Source of the DNA: Planctomycetaceae bacterium
GTDB taxonomy: Bacteria; Planctomycetota; Planctomycetia; Pirellulales; Pirellulaceae
Direction of reading: 5' to 3'
Assembly (NCBI GenBank): GCA_022614795.1
Contig: JAKEHX010000533.1
Span: 1 to 6,533 of the forward strand
DNA length: 6,533 nt
Below are positions 1-5,682 of this stretch, piece after piece. Under the pieces are notes generated by a model. That model was not told where the DNA came from. It did not search any database and was given only the letters and a program-made list of their open reading frames with translations. The translations under genes and the position numbers were made by a program. Every line of letters starts with the position of its first letter. The first letter of the stretch is position 1.

Positions 1-102
1 ACCGCAGCAACGGCCGACATGAACAAGGCCATCGCCGCGATCGTATCCGACGAGCAGGCCCAGTCGCTCGGCGTGAAAGGGAAAAAGAAGAAGAACAACT
101 AG
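1..102 (+). CDS. C-terminal end of an unidentified protein (5' end outside window)
   Basis: An open frame enters from the left edge and ends at TAG (100-102), leaving 33 residues. The visible part reads as an amphipathic helix (DMNKAIAAIVSDEQAQSLGV) followed by a lysine-rich tail (KGKKKKNN). The 'I-L/V-S/T-x-E-Q-x-x-x-L' pattern with a basic tail resembles the ends of planctomycete secreted, Spy/CpxP-like helical proteins, but that is only an impression and the family cannot be assigned from 33 residues. A strong rightward intrinsic terminator 55 bp downstream supports this being a real, transcribed gene end. Codon use, rich in G/C third positions, matches the neighbouring genes. Confidence 0.7.
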   Translation, partial: TAATADMNKAIAAIVSDEQAQSLGVKGKKKKNN

Positions 103-116
103 GTCAATCGGCAATT

Positions 117-145
117 CCCCGACCACTGGTCGGGGCTTGGTAACA
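117..145 (+). repeat. Hairpin repeat, copy 1 (29 bp)
   Basis: Perfect 9-nt inverted arms (ccccgacca / tggtcgggg, 117-125 and 127-135) surround one base, giving an 8-bp stem with a 3-nt loop. The 3' flank reads CTTGGTAACA. A second copy in the same orientation lies at 386-414; 24 of 29 positions agree. Two of the five differences form one compensated base pair in the stem (C-G here, T-A there). It starts 14 bp after the upstream stop codon but has no T tract directly behind it, so the terminator proper is the next hairpin. Confidence 0.75.
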
Positions 146-156
146 GATCTTTTCGA

Positions 157-202
157 CGCGGGTCGGAGTCGCCCCCAAATCTCCGGCCCGCGTTTCTTTT
201 TT
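157..202 (+). terminator. Rho-independent terminator of the left-edge gene
   Basis: A 12-bp stem (cgcgggtcggag at 157-168 with ctccggcccgcg at 181-192, one U-G wobble) closes a 12-nt loop. It is followed at once by TTTCTTTTTT (193-202). This is a classic intrinsic terminator for rightward transcription ending the gene that stops at 102. Confidence 0.85.
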
Positions 203-215
203 GCGTCACCACGCC

Positions 216-235
216 CCGACGACGAGCCACGTCGG
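216..235. repeat. Small inverted repeat between terminator and hairpin array
   Basis: CCGACG (216-221) and CGTCGG (230-235) can form a 6-bp stem with an 8-nt loop. It is unlike the other hairpins in the gap and could be chance in GC-rich DNA. Confidence 0.3.
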
Positions 236-270
236 ACACAGGTCAATGTTCCAAGTTCAAAGTTGACATT

Positions 271-377
271 CTCGGTCCCAAGCTCCGCTTGGGACCGCAA
301 GCGTGGAAGCTCTGCTTCCAGTGCTGCGAAGCAAAGCTTCGCAGGCGTGCGTTCCCAAGCAGAGCTTGGGAACGAGA
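271..377. repeat. Palindromic array of four hairpins (REP/BIME-like)
   Basis: There are four perfect hairpins, each with a 3-nt loop: A 273-297 (11-bp stem), B 304-320 (7 bp), C 324-344 (9 bp), D 350-374 (11 bp). All share a core of the form AAGC-TNN-GCTT when A and B are read on the plus strand and C and D on the minus strand. The order is therefore A, B, inverted C, inverted D, and the whole block is an imperfect palindrome centred near 322. A and D are near-copies that differ in one compensated base pair (G-C against T-A); the end pair of the B stem is likewise swapped in C. CTCG on the left edge is mirrored by CGAG on the right. The layout resembles REP/BIME-type intergenic elements. No reading frame here looks protein coding. 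Confidence 0.8.
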
Positions 378-385
378 GCTTATCA

Positions 386-414
386 CCCTGACCAATGGTC
401 AGGGCTTTGTCACA
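386..414 (+). repeat. Hairpin repeat, copy 2 (29 bp), overlapping a gene end
   Basis: Perfect 9-nt arms (ccctgacca / tggtcaggg, 386-394 and 396-404) surround one base, followed by CTTTGTCACA. It matches the copy at 117-145 at 24 of 29 positions, in the same orientation. The last four codons and the TGA stop (399-401 on the minus strand) of the leftward NPCBM-like gene lie inside it, so the gene ends in the repeat. For that gene it could act as a 3'-end hairpin. Confidence 0.75.
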
Positions 415-2750
415 AACCCCGCCTCGGCAAAGGCGGCCAGGCCCGTGTAGGAGCTTTCCGGCCCTGTTTGCAGCGTCAGCGTCTTCGCGCCGGCGGGAAT
501 CGGAATGTCGATCTGCTCGGCCGGGTCCATGCCATGCATGAGCGGACGCTCCCAGGCGACCTTGCCGTCGATGAGCACTTGCATCGGCCCGGCGACAAAG
601 AGCGGGCAACCGGCGACCGCCACGAACCGCCGGTATTCTGGCGCCAGCTCGAACGAAATTGAGCTGCTATACGCCATGCCGTAGCCGCCGTAATAGGCCT
701 GGCCGAGAAAGCGGATCGGCTGGGCGAACCGGTCGCCGCCACGGTCCCCCGGCAGGCCGTTCCTGAGCGGCAGGACCCGCGCCCGGCCCGAAGTGGCCGA
801 CAGCGGCGTGAGCGAAGTCAGGGGGACGTCGCTGGGGAGCGGCTCGCCGATTGCGGGAAGATTGGCAATGGCGCTGCGGATCGACAGGCCGCGCCAGGTG
901 ATTTCATTGCGCTCGCGCCGGCCGCGAATCACCAGTTCCAGCGTCACCACCTGGCCGCGCCACTCGGAGAGGTCCCACCAATACGCCAGCCGATCGGTCA
1001 GATACGATTTGTCAATTTCGTCGCGCGAGGAGGGTCGGCCCCGGAACCGCAGCCACTGCCTTTGGATCTCGGGCGTCAGGCTGAGCTGGCTCGCAACGCG
1101 CTTGCCGTCAGCGCGTAGCCCGCCGCCAGAAATGCAGAGCAGCTCAAACTCGTGCTCGTCGAGTTCCAGGGGGCAGGCGGTCAACAGCTCGACGATGTCG
1201 CTGGTCCGCGTGACGGCGAGGCGGCGCGTGAACGTGAGCTGGGTCCCGCGGGGCAATACCAGGAGCGGGTCCCAAGCGGAAGCGAATTCGTTCCAGCGGG
1301 CGGCGATTTGTGCTTTTTCGACGTCCACGCCGCTGACCTGCCAATCCGCCGCGGACACAAGCGCCGCGGGAAGGTGCTCGCTCCGGTCGAGGTCCAGCTC
1401 CACAATCGGGGCGAGCCAAACGACCTGATCGCGAATGTCGAGCGGATCGGCGGCCGGCGGGCGGTCGTCGTGCGCAAACTCGGTGATGAGAACGACCCGC
1501 CGATGCCCGGTCACGTCGATCGGACCGGTCGATTTAGGTTCAGCGCTGCCCAGCAGGATGCCGCTGTCCCATAGGGTTTGGCCGCGCGGTTCGTCGGCCG
1601 CGATCCGGCAGCGGACGCATCCTCCCGCGCCGACGGCACGGTCCATTCCCACGGTCGTATGCAATTGCTTCGCTCCGGGGGGCAGCTCAAACTCCAGTTC
1701 GCTGTGCGAGTGGGTCGCCAGGCCCAAGTCGGTTTCCCACGAGCCGCTCGCGGGCAGCCCTCCGGCCGAGGCGTCGCTGCCTAGCGCGCCCCCAGCAGCG
1801 CTCCGTTGCCAGATTGGTCCGCCGCCGACCAACCGCTGACTGGCAACCAGCTTCGCCGGCAAGAGCGCCAGCGGCGCCTCGTCAGCTTCGCGATATCCGC
1901 ACCAGGCGACGTCCTTCTCGGGAAGCGCCAGCGGGTGGTCGGCCCAGGCCGGTTGAGCATAGTAATAGGTCGTCAGCTCCACGCCGCTGCGGCGGCTGCG
2001 GCGCGAACGCTCCTGCTCGCGGCTGATCAGCGACGCCGTGATAGTCGCCCCGCTGGTCAGTTGAAACCGCACGATCGCGGCCGAGCCGCCGCCGGAAGCG
2101 CTGGCCGCAACCAGGTTGTCGTCGAGAACGGCGGCCGTCTGGTCCACGAGAAAGACCGCATCGACGATGTCGGGATAATTGGCCTCGACGATCCCGTCGG
2201 AGGTCAACACCGCCAGGCCATATTCCCGCCATTTGATCGACCTTCCAATCAGCCGGCGGCCATCGGCCAATTGAACTGTACCGGGCGGCGGTTCCTGCCG
2301 CAGTGACGCCTCCGCCGAGCCGACGATCCGGGCGATTCGGTCGGTCCGGATTGCCACACCGGTCCCGCTGACGGGCAGCATCCCTTCGAGTTGCACGCGC
2401 ACTCGCGGCATGATTCCCTGCCGCCCCAGATCGGGTTCCAGCTGCACTGGACTTCCCGTGAGCACGTCGCCGTTGGCCAGCAACAGGTACGGCGGCTTAA
2501 GCTGCACCTTGGCCTGCCGGTCGCGGATGAGCCGCAGTTGGCTCTTCTCGTCATCCCCCTGCAAGCGGAGCGTCGCGGGCGTATGCCAGGCCGAAAGACG
2601 GGGAGCCGAGATTCTGCGCCCATTGGCCAGCCAGGCGGCATAGCGCTCGGCCGCGCCGGCCGGGCCAGCGCCAACTCCGGCCACTAGCGCCCAGCCGCAG
2701 GCCGCGATGATCGTCCACTCAGCGGCGCGGCGCGCAGTCGATTGCGACAT
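399..2750 (-). CDS. Large secreted protein with two NPCBM-like domains
   Basis: A 783-residue protein, exported and of unknown exact function. The N-terminus (TARR, then hydrophobic WTIIAACGWALVAGVGAG, then AGAA at 31-34) is a Sec signal peptide with likely cleavage near residue 33. Residues 35-300 look beta-rich, with repeated 'LANGDVLTG' / 'LADGRRLIG' type strands. Residues about 336-455 resemble an NPCBM (novel putative carbohydrate-binding module, NEW2) domain: 'VGMDRAVGAGG' then 'IDVTGHRRVVLITEFA'. Residues about 470-630 may form another beta-sandwich ('WRGQVVTLELVIRG'). Residues about 650-778 look like a second NPCBM domain ('FVAVAGCPLFVAGPMQVLIDGK', 'IPIPAGAKTLTLQTG'). No catalytic domain is recognised, so glycan or surface binding is inference. 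The ATG at 2750 has GAGGAG only 3 nt upstream, a short spacing, but it alone gives the signal peptide. A promoter is proposed at 2818-2846, and the stop codon lies in a hairpin repeat. Confidence 0.85.
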   Translation of the reverse strand: MSQSTARRAAEWTIIAACGWALVAGVGAGPAGAAERYAAWLANGRRISAPRLSAWHTPATLRLQGDDEKSQLRLIRDRQAKVQLKPPYLLLANGDVLTGSPVQLEPDLGRQGIMPRVRVQLEGMLPVSGTGVAIRTDRIARIVGSAEASLRQEPPPGTVQLADGRRLIGRSIKWREYGLAVLTSDGIVEANYPDIVDAVFLVDQTAAVLDDNLVAASASGGGSAAIVRFQLTSGATITASLISREQERSRRSRRSGVELTTYYYAQPAWADHPLALPEKDVAWCGYREADEAPLALLPAKLVASQRLVGGGPIWQRSAAGGALGSDASAGGLPASGSWETDLGLATHSHSELEFELPPGAKQLHTTVGMDRAVGAGGCVRCRIAADEPRGQTLWDSGILLGSAEPKSTGPIDVTGHRRVVLITEFAHDDRPPAADPLDIRDQVVWLAPIVELDLDRSEHLPAALVSAADWQVSGVDVEKAQIAARWNEFASAWDPLLVLPRGTQLTFTRRLAVTRTSDIVELLTACPLELDEHEFELLCISGGGLRADGKRVASQLSLTPEIQRQWLRFRGRPSSRDEIDKSYLTDRLAYWWDLSEWRGQVVTLELVIRGRRERNEITWRGLSIRSAIANLPAIGEPLPSDVPLTSLTPLSATSGRARVLPLRNGLPGDRGGDRFAQPIRFLGQAYYGGYGMAYSSSISFELAPEYRRFVAVAGCPLFVAGPMQVLIDGKVAWERPLMHGMDPAEQIDIPIPAGAKTLTLQTGPESSYTGLAAFAEAGFVTKP

Positions 2751-2753
2751 TCA

Positions 2754-2759
2754 CTCCTC
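2754..2759 (-). promoter_or_regulatory. Ribosome binding site of the NPCBM-like gene
   Basis: On the minus strand GAGGAG precedes the ATG by only 3 nt (TGA between). The motif is good but the spacing is shorter than usual, which may lower translation. No other start gives the signal peptide. Confidence 0.55.
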
Positions 2760-2817
2760 GCTGTTCCGATCGATCAGTGCCGCCTTGTGGGTGCCGCCTA
2801 GGTGAACTACTGCCGTA

Positions 2818-2846
2818 ATTCTGATCGACCGCGGGGCGGTGGTCAA
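2818..2846 (-). promoter_or_regulatory. Candidate sigma70-like promoter for the NPCBM-like gene
   Basis: On the minus strand TTGACC (2841-2846) and CAGAAT (2818-2823) are 17 bp apart, matching the consensus hexamers at 5/6 and 4/6. Transcription would start near 2811, leaving a leader of about 60 nt. It lies in the 169-bp gap after the MarR gene, so the NPCBM-like gene need not be co-transcribed with marR. Confidence 0.4.
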
Positions 2847-2885
2847 CTTCGCGAGTGAGTGCAGCCCGCCGCGAACTACACTACT

Positions 2886-2904
2886 GCGGCGTCAACTACG
2901 CCGC
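2886..2904 (-). terminator. Candidate hairpin after the MarR gene (no T tract)
   Basis: A 7-bp GC-rich stem (gcggcgt / acgccgc, 2886-2892 and 2898-2904) has a 5-nt loop and lies 16 bp after the marR stop. No T run follows on the minus strand, so termination would be weak or Rho-assisted. Alternative pairings exist: CGCCGC at 2867-2872 can pair with the same GCGGCG (2886-2891), and gcctg / caggc (2903-2915) overlaps the right arm. Confidence 0.35.
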
Positions 2905-2919
2905 CTGCAACAGGCAGCT

Positions 2920-3414
2920 TCAGGAGTGGCGGCCGAGTTCGTCGCGCTCGGTGTGCAGGAAAGGAATGAGCTCTTCCTCTTCGGCGTGCATCATGTGGGC
3001 GATTCGCTGGATCGTGGCCAGCATCTGCGACTGCTCCCAGGCCGGCAATTTATCGAGCTGGGCCGTGAATTCGTCGCGCAGTAGCGGCGGCGCGTTGGCT
3101 GCGGCCTTTTGCCCCTCCGCCGTGAGCTGCACGACGAAGCTGCGCTTGTCGCTCTGGTCGCGCTCGCGTCCCACCAATCCGCGCTGCTCAAGCCGCTGAA
3201 GGATGCCCGCCATCGTTTGCGGGCTCAGGTGAAGAGCGTCGGCCAATTCGCTGGGCGAACAGCCGCCGGAGCGGGCCAGCTCGCGGAGCGTCCCGATCTG
3301 CGGGGCCGACAAGCCGCATTCCGCCAGAAGCTGGCGGGAGCGGGTATCGATGGCTTGGGCGATCTGCCGCAGGGCGGCGATGATTTGATCGTGTTGGGGC
3401 ATAGGTGCTGGCAC
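2920..3414 (-). CDS. MarR-family transcriptional regulator
   Basis: A cytoplasmic DNA-binding protein of 164 residues, a normal length for the family, which acts as dimers on palindromic operators and often responds to small phenolic or oxidant ligands. Residues 8-48 form the N-terminal helices. Residues 52-80 hold the helix-turn-helix (SPSELADALHLSPQTMAGIL, then QRLEQRGLV). Residues 81-98 form the wing with the conserved D-x-R type motif (DQSDKRSFVVQLT). Residues 104-155 are the C-terminal dimerisation helices, with an acidic HAEEEEL stretch. The start is a GTG (3412-3414) with GGGGAG 8 nt upstream; an ATG four codons later (3402) lacks a good ribosome binding site. The gene has its own predicted promoter, and the neighbouring genes do not reveal ligand or targets. 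Autoregulation is common in the family but not shown here. Confidence 0.92.
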   Translation of the reverse strand: MPAPMPQHDQIIAALRQIAQAIDTRSRQLLAECGLSAPQIGTLRELARSGGCSPSELADALHLSPQTMAGILQRLEQRGLVGRERDQSDKRSFVVQLTAEGQKAAANAPPLLRDEFTAQLDKLPAWEQSQMLATIQRIAHMMHAEEEELIPFLHTERDELGRHS

Positions 3415-3453
3415 GACCTCTGCTCCCCAAGCATCGGGTGGTGGCTAGAAGAA

Positions 3454-3482
3454 AGTAGAGTAGCTCGCTGGCGTTTAGTCAA
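3454..3482 (-). promoter_or_regulatory. Candidate sigma70-like promoter of the MarR gene
   Basis: On the minus strand TTGACT (3477-3482) and TCTACT (3454-3459) are 17 bp apart (5/6 and 4/6 consensus matches). Transcription would start near 3447, about 32 nt before the GTG. Short GCTA/TAGC arms (3444-3447, 3461-3464) straddle the -10 box and could belong to an operator, but the interior is not palindromic, so I do not call one. Confidence 0.5.
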
Positions 3483-3529
3483 GATCGGTGCTGTTGTCGC
3501 GCTGGTAGTTTCTCGCCCTGATGGCTGCG

Positions 3530-3584
3530 AAAAAAGCGAGGCGAACCGGCGGCGTCGGGGGTGACCGTCCGCCGGTCGCCTCGC
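3530..3584 (-). terminator. Rho-independent terminator of the DUF1559-lipoprotein operon
   Basis: Read leftward, a 16-nt arm (3569-3584) pairs with 3536-3552 (gcgaggcga / ccggcgg halves) with a single bulged base, closing a 16-nt loop. Six T residues (plus-strand A 3530-3535) follow directly. It begins 19 bp after the lipoprotein stop codon and insulates the MarR gene from read-through. Confidence 0.9.
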
Positions 3585-3603
3585 GGGCGATTGCTCCCTA
3601 TCG

Positions 3604-4050
3604 TTACGGCTGCGGCCTCCCTTTGACCAACTCGATTGTCAGATCGTTGGCGCCGGGTTTGATTTCGACTTCCGGCTGCTTCGGCACCAAGCCCTCAAAA
3701 GGCGATACCTTCGTTGCCGGCGCCGCGCCGTAACCGTCCCATTCCGGCTGCTCCAGGGCGGGCGGCGAATAGCTGACGGTGTGCATGCCGATCGCTGCTC
3801 CGTCCCCTTCCGTCTCGGTGGTCAACACAAACGTGCCGTCCGACGCCACGGTCCCGCCGGCAATAGTCGCATTGAGATCTTGCGACGGCGTCAGCGTGAT
3901 CTCGCCGCCGGTAACAGGCTGGCCATTGGCCGTTACTTTGCCCTTCACCGGGGCTGTGTTGGCGCCACCGGAACCACAGCCCGCCAGCAGCAGCGTCAAG
4001 GTGAGAACGAAACCACTCGCTGACGAACCAGCCTTATGCCTGTATCCCAT
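3604..4050 (-). CDS. Small lipoprotein with transthyretin/carboxypeptidase-regulatory-like fold
   Basis: A 148-residue exported lipoprotein. A basic N-terminus (MGYRHK) and hydrophobic segment (GFVLTLTLLLAGC) end in a lipobox with Cys25 as the likely lipidated residue, followed by a GSGG linker. Residues 34-98 show the beta-sandwich pattern of transthyretin-like/carboxypeptidase regulatory domains: 'VKGKVTANGQPVTGGEITLTP', 'GTVASDGTFVLTT', 'GMHTVSYSPP'. Residues 117-145 form a final strand pair. I chose the ATG at 4050 because GGAGG lies 5 nt upstream and it gives a compact lipoprotein signal; the open frame extends to a TTG at 4119 but lacks these features. It follows the DUF1559 gene by 81 bp on the same strand and is followed by a strong terminator, so it is the second gene of that operon. 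Such small proteins commonly accompany DUF1559 genes in planctomycetes; the function is unknown. Confidence 0.88.
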   Translation of the reverse strand: MGYRHKAGSSASGFVLTLTLLLAGCGSGGANTAPVKGKVTANGQPVTGGEITLTPSQDLNATIAGGTVASDGTFVLTTETEGDGAAIGMHTVSYSPPALEQPEWDGYGAAPATKVSPFEGLVPKQPEVEIKPGANDLTIELVKGRPQP

Positions 4051-4060
4051 GAAAGCCTCC
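4051..4060 (-). promoter_or_regulatory. Ribosome binding site that sets the lipoprotein start
   Basis: On the minus strand GGAGG (plus-strand 4056-4060) stands 5 nt before the ATG at 4050. It is the best Shine-Dalgarno site in the window and argues against the upstream TTG start at 4119. Confidence 0.8.
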
Positions 4061-4131
4061 GCCGTTTGCTCGGTTCTTGAACGAGAAGAACGTCTCGTGA
4101 ACGCCTGAGGGAAGTTCAACGCGCGGGTAAC

Positions 4132-5346
4132 CTATGGGACTTGAGCCGGCGTGCCTTCATTGCGCCCGCCGAGGGCATGATAAACGAGCAAGTTGATCGT
4201 CTCCGGCACCGCTTTCACCGCACCGTCCCCCATCACGAACTGGGCGACGCCCGGATGATAGCTGCCGAAGCTCAAATCGGAGATGTGGACCCCAGCCGTG
4301 TTGTTCGTGGGCGCGCCCGTGGCGGCGATGGGATTGAAGCCCAGCCAGGTGGCGCTGGTGTTGTTATTGCGGCCCTGACGGCCCGCCGCAATCTTGATGT
4401 TGATCGGCGCCCGGGAGGAAGCCAGCCGCAGGTGCGAGCCCACCAGGCGGCCGTGGCAACCGCCGTTGGGATGCCCGCCGATCCATACGGGGTAGCTCGC
4501 GCCATTGACCAGCGAGGGATTCACGGTCCAGCTCCGGCCTACTTCGCCGACCATGAGCGTATTGCTGGTGCCGTCGAGAATGGCTGCCATGTCGGTGCAG
4601 ATGGTATTGTCGTTGTTGTTATCGTGCATGAAGTAGCCGTTCTGCACGGCCTGCTGCGGCCTCCCGCAGGCATAGCCGTCGATGTAATTGTCGGCCCTCT
4701 GGTTCGAAGGTCGTGGCTGAAGCGTCGGCTCGCTGCCCATGCAACCGCAATAAGTCGATGTCGCCATGCCATTGCCAGCAAATCGCGGAAACGCGCTCGA
4801 CGGGCAGAAGAAGACGGACAAGTAGACTCGCGCGGCGCCGGACCGTCCGATCGGCGGAACCGCGGCAGTGCTGTTGTGATTGTTGGTCAGAAATGGCACT
4901 TCGCCCATCGAGCCGTTGAACGACCAGGTGTCCATGTTGTAAGTCGGAGCAACCGTGCTTCGATGCCCGATCAGGGTCTTGTTGATGATGATCGGCTTCA
5001 CTCGATTCGAGGGTGTCACGGGTCTTTGAAACACGGTGTCGATCGTTTGGAACAGCGGGGCCTGTTCGATAAACGGAAGAATTGCGACGGCCCAACCGAT
5101 GCTGTTGGTGTCGTCATCGACCATCCCCGGCGGGAAAGAATTATGCGTGTCATGGTGATTGTGCAGTGCGATGCCGATGTTCTTGAGCTTGTCCGCACAG
5201 TCGGTGCGGCGTGCGGCTTCGCGCGCGGCCTGCACCGCGGGCAAGAGCAGCGCCACCAGGACGCCGATGATCGCAATTACGACGAGCAACTCGACGAGCG
5301 TAAAACCGCCGCTACGGGAACTCCCTGAAATTCGAGGCTGTGACAT
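4132..5346 (-). CDS. DUF1559 protein with type II pseudopilin-like N-terminus and H-x9-DG domain
   Basis: A 404-residue protein of the family greatly expanded in Planctomycetes. Residues 11-44 form a prepilin leader and N-terminal helix: RSGG|FTLVELLVVIAIIGVLVALLLPAVQAAREAARR, quoted in parts as 'GGFTLVE' with cleavage after Gly14 and the conserved Glu at +5 (Glu19), then the hydrophobic helix. Residues 50-74 carry the family signature (KNIGIALHNHHDTHNSFPPG). 'ILDGTSNTLMVGEVG' lies at 257-270. The C-terminus has His364, nine residues, then Asp374-Gly375 (H-x9-DG), followed by 'INLLVYHALGGRNEG'. It is probably processed by a prepilin peptidase and assembled or anchored at the membrane; the biological role is unknown. 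I chose the ATG at 5346 (SQPRISGSS leader, GGGGGA about 3 nt upstream) over an ATG 63 bp earlier, which would give an abnormally long leader. First gene of an operon with the lipoprotein. Confidence 0.93.
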   Translation of the reverse strand: MSQPRISGSSRSGGFTLVELLVVIAIIGVLVALLLPAVQAAREAARRTDCADKLKNIGIALHNHHDTHNSFPPGMVDDDTNSIGWAVAILPFIEQAPLFQTIDTVFQRPVTPSNRVKPIIINKTLIGHRSTVAPTYNMDTWSFNGSMGEVPFLTNNHNSTAAVPPIGRSGAARVYLSVFFCPSSAFPRFAGNGMATSTYCGCMGSEPTLQPRPSNQRADNYIDGYACGRPQQAVQNGYFMHDNNNDNTICTDMAAILDGTSNTLMVGEVGRSWTVNPSLVNGASYPVWIGGHPNGGCHGRLVGSHLRLASSRAPINIKIAAGRQGRNNNTSATWLGFNPIAATGAPTNNTAGVHISDLSFGSYHPGVAQFVMGDGAVKAVPETINLLVYHALGGRNEGTPAQVP

Positions 5347-5476
5347 AAATCCCCCAGACGAAAAAGAGAGCCGAGAAAAGAGAACATCTGCTCCACAGGG
5401 ACCGCGCATGGCAACGCACGGCGGACATCGCTAGCGGGAAGATTCGCGGCAATGTACGCAGTGTACGTAGCATAGT

Positions 5477-5514
5477 ACTCGTCGATGCGATTCAAATGTC
5501 ATTCGTGTACGAGT
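5477..5514 (-). promoter_or_regulatory. Inverted repeat in the DUF1559 5' leader
   Basis: ACTCGT (5477-5482) and ACGAGT (5509-5514) can pair across 26 nt. It lies just downstream of the predicted start point of the operon mRNA. No known riboswitch or leader is recognised; this may be an operator or chance. Confidence 0.25.
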
Positions 5515-5528
5515 CACATTAACAGCAG

Positions 5529-5558
5529 ATTATTGATTTAACTACGAACGAAAGTCAA
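5529..5558 (-). promoter_or_regulatory. Candidate sigma70-like promoter of the DUF1559 operon
   Basis: On the minus strand TTGACT (5553-5558) and AATAAT (5529-5534) are 18 bp apart, each a 5/6 match to consensus, inside the AT-rich island. Transcription would begin near 5521, giving a leader of roughly 175 nt before the chosen ATG at 5346. A weaker alternative (TTGAAT then TATGCT, spacer 15) lies downstream. Confidence 0.55.
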
Positions 5559-5682
5559 GTGTTGGATTTAAATGGTTAACATTTTTATTTCCTAGAAGAA
5601 TCCTGGACTTTATACATGCCGCCGGATTACTGGGGCCACTTCCGCCTAGGCAGCGGGCCGCTACTGTGCCACGTTGAGACCC

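Larger units (their letters stand above)
5347..5682. other. AT-rich divergent intergenic region
   Basis: This 336-bp gap separates the leftward DUF1559 operon from the rightward HisA-related gene. About 5515-5617 is far richer in A/T than the rest of the window, with palindromes ATTTAAAT (5566-5573) and GTTAAC (5575-5580). It holds the candidate operon promoter and the long 5' leader. No convincing rightward promoter was found; TATACA at 5611-5616 lacks a good -35 box. Open frames here are short and not gene-like. Confidence 0.6.

Noticed and set aside
117..135. First hairpin as the main terminator of the left-edge gene
   Set aside because: It has no T tract directly downstream, whereas the hairpin at 157-192 followed by TTTCTTTTTT is a full intrinsic terminator.
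271..377. CRISPR-like array
   Set aside because: The units are hairpins of different lengths in alternating orientation, with no equal-length spacers and no identical direct repeats.
137..391. 84-aa open frame in the left intergenic gap, and an overlapping frame starting at 303
   Set aside because: Both run through the terminator and/or the hairpin array; their residues mirror repeat sequence rather than protein constraint.
793..1428. 211-aa open frame on the plus strand
   Set aside because: Antisense to the NPCBM-like gene; Ser/Arg-rich shadow translation with no domain and no ribosome binding evidence.
3444..3464. MarR operator palindrome over the marR -10 box
   Set aside because: Only 4-nt outer arms match and the purine-rich interior is not symmetric.
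4141..5328. 395-aa open frame on the plus strand
   Set aside because: It lies wholly antisense to the DUF1559 gene, whose family motifs are clear. The translation is Arg/Ala/Val-rich and low in recognisable motifs, as expected of a GC-rich antisense shadow.
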